Assembly: GCF_910592395.1 (NCBI RefSeq)
Contig: NC_088324.1
Location: forward strand, 7,714,953 to 7,778,952
Direction of reading: 5' to 3'
Length of the DNA: 64,000 nt
Source of the DNA: Lineus longissimus
Lineage: Eukaryota; Nemertea; Pilidiophora; Heteronemertea; Lineidae
A model generated the notes under the pieces. That model saw only the letters and a program-made list of their open reading frames with translations. It searched no databases and was not told the origin of the DNA. Both the position numbers and the translations under genes were made by a program. This document shows, one piece after another, positions 51,981 through 60,900 of this stretch. Each line of letters opens with the position of its first letter. The stretch's first letter is position 1.

Positions 51981-54900
51981 TTAGTTGCTTTGATCTGCGA
52001 ATTCAGTCGCTTTTTTAATGGTGTCCTTGATCCAGTCTTGATAGTGACGGACGTCTGTGTATCGGGCGTAAGGTTTCTTGTTGCCGAAGGCACAGCCATG
52101 TCCATACGACACAATCCCTGAAAATGTGACAATCATAGAGTTAGTCAACGTCCTATTGAACCCTTTCACTACTGAATTTATATGAAAATCACCAATTTTT
52201 ATCGGTATTATTAACCTCATAAAGTAATAGTTTGGTGTGAATTTTGACCCCCTCAATACTGGTATGTCGCGCATCTGAGGTCACAAACTGATTTGGATGC
52301 AGTCACAACTTGCGTTCAATTTGACATTCAAGATTATACCTGGGAAAGACTCGCCAATGCTTGAAGTATGAAAAAGACTTTATAAAAAGCCCAGTAATAA
52401 TAATAGTTACAAATAAAAGCTCAAGTTGGCTGATTCCTGGGTGGAGAGAAGCAAGTAGGATTAAGTGCATTGCCCAAGGACACAAAGATGAAACAGTGCT
52501 GATCCGTCCCAGTATTGAACGTACGACCTCCTGGTTATAAGCCTGGTGCTCTAAGCACCCTGCCACTGATCCCCCACTAATAATGATAGCCCACACTTAA
52601 CACCTCACCTATTTGATACCAGCGTCTCTCCCCTGCGGCATTCCTGGCGGTGTGCACCATCAACGGCCCACCACTGTCACCAACGCACGAATCCTCCATG
52701 GCAGATGATCCGGCGCATACAACAATCTCCTCATCTGGGGGTTCACAATTTGGGGAACCTTTCTGCTTCAAGCCCAGTTCTACCTGACGAAGATCATCCG
52801 ACTTAAGCTTAGGTCTTTCACCGAGGTTAACAGTGCGGTTTTCATGAAATCCCCATCCAGCTACGACACCTTTCACAGTTCCATTGTAAACTGATACAAA
52901 AAGGATAAGATGAGATGTCAGGAAACTACAGGCTATACTCAGTACAAAAAGGACAAGGTGGGATGTCAGGAAACTACAGGCTATACTCAGTACAAAAAGG
53001 ACAAGGTGGGATGTCAGGAAACTACAGGCTATACTCAGTACAAAAAGGATAAGATGAGATGTCAGGAAACTACAGGCTATACTCAGTACAAAAAGGACAA
53101 GGTGGGATGTCAGGAAACTACAGGCTATACTCAGTACAAAAAGGATAAGATGAGATGTCAGGAAACTACAGGCTATACTCAGTACAAAAAGGACAAGGTG
53201 GGATGTCAGGCAAACCAAAAGTAGAACAGGGAGTTTTTGACAGAGCAAATTGAGAGTTCATCGATGAAATCAACAACGACATGTGCAGATGTGCACTTCT
53301 TTGCACAAACCTATTCTTAGAAAAGACACCGCTAAATCTAGGGGCAACTCGTAGTAAATCGAGCTGCAGTGGACACAACTTGGACATGAGGAGCACGGTT
53401 GACCGTGCGGGCATGAAGGGTGAAACTCCCCGATGTTGCGACAACACGCAAACCAAGCATCCTTTGCCCGACTGGTAAATACTTACGTGCATTGTGTTCA
53501 GCGCTATTGTTCGCCAGGCAAATCGTCCTCGTTTTGTCGCTGAGTCTGGCCGAGACCTTCAGCCGGAGTAGAGCAATATCATTCGCAAAGTTGGCAGTTA
53601 TAGGTTTGAGTTTGTTTTCATCTACTGGGAAACCCCTGTGAATGTGCATCGACTTCACTTCAATCGCATCATTGTCCTGTTCCAGCTTCCATTGATTTGA
53701 ACCTGAATAGTTAAACAAGAAATGAGCAGACGTAAAATGTTTCGTGAGCATTTTAGACAACTTATCTGTTTTTTCTTGGTCACGACATCCACCGCTCTCA
53801 GCATGCCTACAATATTTGCTTCCTTTGACAGTCGTTTCCATGAAAATGGCACACACCACTGCCGTGCCGGCACCAGAGAAACTTGTCGCTTTTGGCAAAT
53901 TGGCAATAAGGAAACAATATAATTTATCGTAGAATTCTCACGAGATAAACCCAGTGCACACATAGCCAAAATTAACATAAAGTGATGGAGAAAACATTTG
54001 CACACTAATAACGTGCGAGCATGCAAGCATAGCATGCATTATGACTGACTATTGGCATCACCTGCTGTTTAGAACAGTTAGTCCAAGAGTAAATATATGT
54101 AAACAAGGGGGTACCACTTTTACTTTGTTAAGGCCAAAAGCACCATAAACTCGAACCTGTCGAGTTACAGAGCTGTTTAGGCGATAGTCCAGCTGACTCT
54201 TGCTTACCAAGTTTAACACGTATTCTGCCCAGGTTCTGTTCATAGAGTTCTCCTTGGAAGCAATGTGCTGCCGTGAGGATCCATTCGCTGTTGATGAGGG
54301 TACCACCACAACTGTGCTTGAACTGAAAGAGTCAGATAATAAGAGCGACACTGCTCTTCAATACTCTAACCCCATTTTCCAGTGAAGTAATAGTAGTGTG
54401 ATGAGGGGTCCTACTGTCAACTGGTGATGGGTTGATCCGAGTATCCAAATCCAGTTGGCATGAGAGGATTTTCAACGCCCTGAAAGCTTGAGACAGAACG
54501 TCTCTGTCTGTAATTTTGGTTGAATTTTAAAGGAATTTTTGGGAATTTTAAAGGAATTTTTGATTTTCCATGGTCTTCTCTGCCGGATCAACTCACCTAG
54601 GGAATATGATAAATTTGATGCCACAACTGTTTCTTCGTTTTGGTAAATCGTGAATAAGTGAAATCCACCAAAGTCTGAACTAGCAAAATACAGTGGTACC
54701 ACCTTTGTATAGGGGACACCTCTCTATCAAGAACACTCTCTCTACTAAGGACACTTGTTTTTGGTCACAAAATGGGTTGTTTCCATTCCATTTGACCTCT
54801 TTCATCAGGACACCTCTCAATTAAGGACACCAATTGTCAGTCCCAAAGGTGGCCTTAAAAGAGAGTTTCCACCATACTTACAGCGTTGATACCAACTTCA

Positions 54901-57900
54901 TTTTTTGCCTTCACTGAAATGCTGGCCATCCAGGGCCAAGCATGCTCGGTTGCGACGTCACCGCCAATGATGTTGGCCGTCGAGACACCCGTCTCTACAC
55001 CAGCTATGCCGCATTCAGAATAGTCTGAAAAAGGCGGACATGATGGATAAGAGGGGGAAGGGGGGTACTTGTTAAATGAAATGGCCAGGGCCATTGTGCT
55101 CACCTCATGTGGAGGAAAGATGGATAAAGAGCATGGTATTGTGTCATGTATTGTTAGGTTTGATGTAGGTCCAAGCAATTACAATTTCCCCAAAATGGCC
55201 AATTTACAGTACATTCGACCTCTGTGACCTTGAAAAGTAGGTCAAATCAAAGAAGACCCGGGTGACACATTGAATGGTTGTTAGAATTAGATGTACCTAT
55301 GATATAAAATTGGTGCCAATCGGGCAAGTCATTACTAGGAATAATGGCATTTTGAAGAATTTAGGATTTGGCCCCCTCCCTGGAGGCCAAACGGCAAATC
55401 AGATCGCACCAAACTTCGGTACCTGAGATCACCTGACCAAGGGGAACATGTGTACTTAATTTGTGATCAATAGTCATTGCAGTTAAGAAACGTGCCAAAG
55501 TTACGGCCTGACGGCCAATGTACGCCATTTGACCTCTGTGACCTTGACAAGAAGGTCAAATTAAAAACACGTGTGACATATACTGTATGGTGGTTAGGTG
55601 TACCCATGATATCAAATTGGTGGCAATCGGGCATGAAGTTAAGGAATAATCACATTTTTAAGGTTTTTGGATTTTGCCCCCTGGTGGTCAAGTGGTGAAT
55701 CATATTGGACCAAACTTCGGTCCCTGAGATTACCTGACTTAGGGGTAAATGTGTACCAAATTTTGGATCAATAGTCATTGCAGTTTAGAAACGTGCCATC
55801 GTTACATCCTAACGGCCAATTTACACCATTTGACCTCTGTGACCTGGAAAAGGAGGTCAAATCAAAAACCCGGAGGATATATGATGCACCTTTGCTAGAA
55901 GTACCTACCATATTTTTTTCAAAATTTCCTGACAACTATTAAGGGAGATATTGCATATTTTCACTTTTAACGTTTGGCCCCCTGGTGGCCAAACCATGAA
56001 ACGAATCGGACCGAAACTTGGCCTCCAAGGTGTCATTACATAAGGGTACATGTGTACCAAGTTTCAACTCAATAGCTCTAACAGTTACGAAACGTGCCCT
56101 GCTACCGGACGACGGACGACAACGACGACGGACGCCACGGTATGGGATAAGCTCACCTCTGCTAAGAGGTGAGCTAAAAAGGTCACATCCTGAATCCCAA
56201 CAGGCAATTTTGGCAAATCCCGACACAAATTTCAATTTCCCCTCCCTCACTTACCCGAATCCCGCTAAAACATGGTTGTTCATCCCAAACTAACTCAGTG
56301 TCCCGAAAAAAAGTCTATTCCCCTCGGATAACCTTGATACGATCTTTGCAGATACTGTGTGACATGCACACATTTTACTGCTGGGCTGTTGACATATGTA
56401 AGAACTTTAAAAGTTATTGAAGGGGGGAATCGGAAGTTACCTATCCCGACGTCCTGTTGTAATGAAGACCATTTTCCGGTTTGGGCGAATCCCGCTTAAA
56501 ATGCACTTGCGGGCAGTCGTGACTTATCAAAATATATGCACGGACATCGGAACTTCCCTCAGCTAACACCTCTCTGTTAAGGACACCCTCTCTATTACGG
56601 ATAGCAATTGTCAATCCCAAGGGCAAGGGTGTCCCTAATAGAGAGGTTCTGTTGTGATCTTCTTTTTTTCCGCAAAAAAATATACCTTTCTGCTAAAATA
56701 ATGAAATTTAGCCACCAAATATCAATCACTCAATCAAAATGAGGGTATTTATACTGCACAGATCAGTGGCAAATAATCTTTTGGTCATCCCGGTTAGGTT
56801 GTTGAAACGAAATTTCCGATACCCGTTGCAAATCCTGTTTCCTGTACCCCGATTTTTCGGACAAAATTTCACTCCATCCCAACTCCCAACAGTCAATTGT
56901 TGTATAGTAATTGTAAAACCTTTCTTATGAGTAGCACTGTAATGTGTAATTCTTGGAATTAAGTGTGCGGGATTATTGGAATTGGGTTCAGATAAGATAC
57001 TGGTGGATAATCGTGGAAAATTCCCACGGTCTACTTATAATTCTCCATTCTCTCCAGCGTGATCAATTACGTGATCAATTACGTCAGCATTGATGCGGCT
57101 CCTCCTTTGATGGAGACGCATCAGCGTTGCCCCCTGATTGGTGCAGACAAAGCTGCACGTGGATATAAAACAGCGTGTACGCACGCTCTCGGCAGGCAGT
57201 CATTACAGTTATTCCAGTCTCCCGAGTCTTTTCAGTCACGTGCACGAATCGTCATCCCGACGAACTACTTTATCAACTATGACTTTGGCGTGTTAAATCT
57301 TGTGAAACAGTTTTAGAATAAAGGATCCGGACGTTAGAAGGCAAATTCAGGACTTCTTACTTTTGTAACCTGTGAAAATATAACACAATTACCAGAACTT
57401 CGACAGCACGGCCCCTTAAAGGGAACTGGAACCGCCGAGCGATTTATTCAACTTTTCGACTTTCACCGCCCGAGAAAGTCGAACTTCCAACTTCATATTC
57501 GAGTTCAGATTTGTAGCTCCGCCCCCAGTGCCCGAGCATGCGCAGTTCAATTTGTTATCATTGAGAATCATGCGAGAATCACGTGAGTCATGCGATCTTT
57601 CATTCATGAGTTTTCGTAGTAAATTCCAGAGTAGTGACGTCACTCAATGATTGACAGCTAGGCGCCATGTTTCATTCATGCCTCGTTCTGATCACCCGAT
57701 ACGCGGGAAATGAAAACGAGGTCATACGAACTGGCTCGGCGGTTCCAGTTCGCTTTAAGAAGGTTTCTTTCTCACCTATGCTCCTTTCAACTATCTTCTG
57801 CACCAGAATATCGAATGCTGGGAAATTCTTTAACCGAAAGAAGTGCGGGTCGCTGCCGTTTTGGTTAAACTTCTCTTCGGACGAGATCGCTCGCAGCTTT

Positions 57901-60900
57901 TTCTGGTTATCCACATTTCTTTTTGCATCGCCTTCCAAACCGATCTTCACGCAAAAAATCTCCATCGGTGGGTCTCCATTCGTCGGTTCTTTCAGTAACA
58001 TGGCTTCAGGTTCTGGGCTTCCTCCCACGTTATCTTCCCCTGGAAAGAAAGGAGGCCCACATTTTATTACCTTTGACCTATTTACACCCTTCAAGTAGGT
58101 CATGTTGACCAAAATCTTTGTCAATATGCAGAATTACCAAATAGGTGTCTACATATAAAATGTTAGAGTGTCTACATGTACCTCAAATGTGACCCGCCAT
58201 GACAAAACAGGTCGCATGTCGCTCTGAGCTTGACAGGTTGAGACAGACTGGTTGTTCATTTCACCATTGTCTGCCTTTTGTAAAATCGGAGCATATCAAT
58301 TTCTTCTATTATGTCCTGGTGTCATTTTAGGCTCATCTTCTGTGCGACATGCGACTCATTTTGTCGTGGTGGGTCACAAATAGTAAAGAAATATGCCACC
58401 TTTGGTCAAATTTGCTGGAAGGGGCGACATCTTGCATTTAAAAAAGCTATTTTTAAACCAGGCTACCGCATGTTACGGCATAGTTTGTCAATGCCTATAT
58501 TGTCCCTTTGAAGGCCTACACCGTTCATTGTAAATTTTGAATTGTAATTGAATATGAACATTTTCAATTGTGTAAATACATACTTGATATAAATTTCAGC
58601 ATTGCTGGAAGACAAAGTAATTACGAACGGTGTACCCCTTTAAGGCCGAGGTGTGAGCTGGCTTTGACAATAGAGAGTGTATGATTAAAGCCAGGCCTGA
58701 ATTCTTTTAACTGCGAGGTTGAGGAGGAAAAAAATAACACAATGAAACTTATCAAAGGAATTATCTGCGATGTTCCTGGAGGTTCCTCGGTTGAAGTGCC
58801 ATACTCTTGGTGGTCGTTCCTTTGCGGTAGCTGCTTCAAAACTGTGGAACCAGCTGCCCGCAAAAGCTCCGTTACATTGATTCCCTCCAGCCTTTCAAGT
58901 CCCTCCTAAAGGCCCATCTTCTTGCAGTTGCCTTTGGGGGAAAAAGCGCTCCAGAATACCAACGCGCTGAGTAATTTGGAGCCCTTTACAAATGCCAACA
59001 TTGATTGACTGATTATAATCCACTTGCAGATTAACTTACCATCAGAGAGTAGGAACAAATACTGCTTGGCTCCCAGCCTAGAATCAAGGCTCATGGGTAA
59101 CATCACAGTCCGCACAAACTTAAGCGCTCCTCTGATATTAGTGCTGCCCTCTGTGGAAAAAAAGTTGAGGTATCTGCCGACAAAACTGGAGAGGCTTGTT
59201 TTGATAACAGAACCACCGCAAAAAAACACAATGGGTGATATGAATAAAGGCTAGCAAATGCTTTTACTTCAATTTTGTACAGAAAGGCCAAGTGTAAATG
59301 TACATGGAGTTTTAGATAAAAGCATTTACTACTCTTTATTCATATCACCCAATGCCTTACATGTAGGGAGGCAAATCAAAGCCAGTGGAATTTATACTGA
59401 ACTGGAGCATCCTGAGGAAATCAGGGATTAAAGTTCGCTTCTCCGGCCGGGCACACAAACCCCTGAGACATTTGCCCTCATTTGGTGGTGAAATAGCGAG
59501 CGCAGAAGTAAGTGCGCCCAATCAGAGCGTCGCTTTCATTTGAGTCTAGGAATTTCAAAACGATATTCAGCGGTTATGGTACAGGCAACCATAACTGCTT
59601 GGTGCAAAATGTGGAAGCATTTCAAAAGCATTTAAAACCACATTATTTCATATTCAATTTGAGATGTTTTAAAATAGAAATTGACACCTCACTGTCAGTA
59701 TTGGGACCAGGAGATAGTTGAACTTTGGGTAAAACATTTTGAGAAATAAATCTTTTCTGCCAGATACATACCGCTCCACGTGAGGTTGTCCAAAAGTTGG
59801 AGCACTTGTTCCTGTGGCAGCTTCTGACTTGCGTGAAAGCCATTGTTCCCAGAGCTTTTTGGATCATTTTGACCGAACTTTATAGAGATATCGTCGGCAA
59901 ACGTTGTCACACCCACCCTGGCTCCGTTCGGTTTACTTGTGACACCTACCTACAAGGATAGAATGGATTCTGTCAGGTATCATCCTGAGATTCAGGTTTT
60001 TGACAGTCCTACCTCGTATACAAAACCGCCTGAGAAAAAGCAATAAAATCCACTGCAAAGAGTGGCTGTTCCAACTACTTGACACACCCGTTCAAGTGTT
60101 GTATACATGTAATTGCATAAAACGGATTTCAAGTTCAATAAAGTTTACAACTTTCTCACGCAACGTTTGATGGAGACGCTCTGATTTGGCGCTCTTTTTC
60201 GACCACTACAATACATTTGAAGGGTATGGATTTCACCAGAGGTTAAGAAGATCGAGAGGCAGAGGACATTGAAAACCACCATTGCCAGGATGGTGCAGGT
60301 ATACGTCCATTGGCTAATCATCCAGCCACACAATTAATCCTGCCATTTGTGGCAGTCCATAAGGATATCCAATTCAGACGATGCAGTGGACTACCTCAGG
60401 AGTCTAGTCGGGTAATGTTGTGCAATATTATATTGCCACGTCCTGAGAAGATTGTGCTTTATATCGCAAAGTTTTAATGGGAATTAACGTCATGACGTTA
60501 ATGGCGATATAACGCAGAAGTGGCAGAAATGTTCCAAAAATCCAAGATGGCATCCACCTTAAAGGGGGACTATAGGCAGTGGCAGAGGGCCTACTTTGGC
60601 CATCTTCAGGCGACTAATATACACCGTACAGCACTAAATGTATTTCGCGTACAAGCGTGAATCATTTCGACGTACTGTGAGATGTGAGAGACCCCTATTG
60701 GCGACTTGGTGTCACTTCATATTGCCTGCCTAGCTGCGGCCTATGCTGTCCCTTTAAAACATACCTTTTTCACCAGTGCCTTGACAAAGTTGACTGCTTT
60801 TTTGAAGTGTTTCAACGTGATACTCGCAGATGAATCGATAAGGAAATAGATGTCGAGTCCTGTAACGGAGTGGACGTCAAGATAGCGCCCCCTATCACCA

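Larger units (their letters stand above)
51981..55024 (-). other. Trypsin-like domain exons of the factor B-like gene
   Basis: Five exons encode the domain. The catalytic residues sit in AAHC (54208-54322), NDIALL (53487-53702) and GDSGGP (52609-52890). The last exon encodes [10 protein letters not shown] and the C-terminal helix [11 protein letters not shown]. Expected disulphides 42-58, 168-182, 191-220 and 1-122 are present. A variant ATTAAA poly(A) signal may lie near 51920-51925, and AATAAA at 51278-51283. Confidence 0.92.

Noticed and set aside
52577-53248. Longest minus-strand ORF (223 aa) as an independent repeat-protein gene
   Set aside because: Its C-terminal half is the protease exon with its own acceptor at 52890/52891; the hydrophobic repeats are the intronic 48-bp array.
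51981-55024. Stand-alone trypsin gene separate from the vWA exons
   Set aside because: The vWA exon donor (ATA G|) and protease exon acceptor (|AC TAT) share phase and give a continuous factor B-like join.
57672-58124. 150-aa minus-strand ORF as a gene
   Set aside because: The vWA exon 57776-58039 lies inside it with good splice sites; the tail is MITE sequence.
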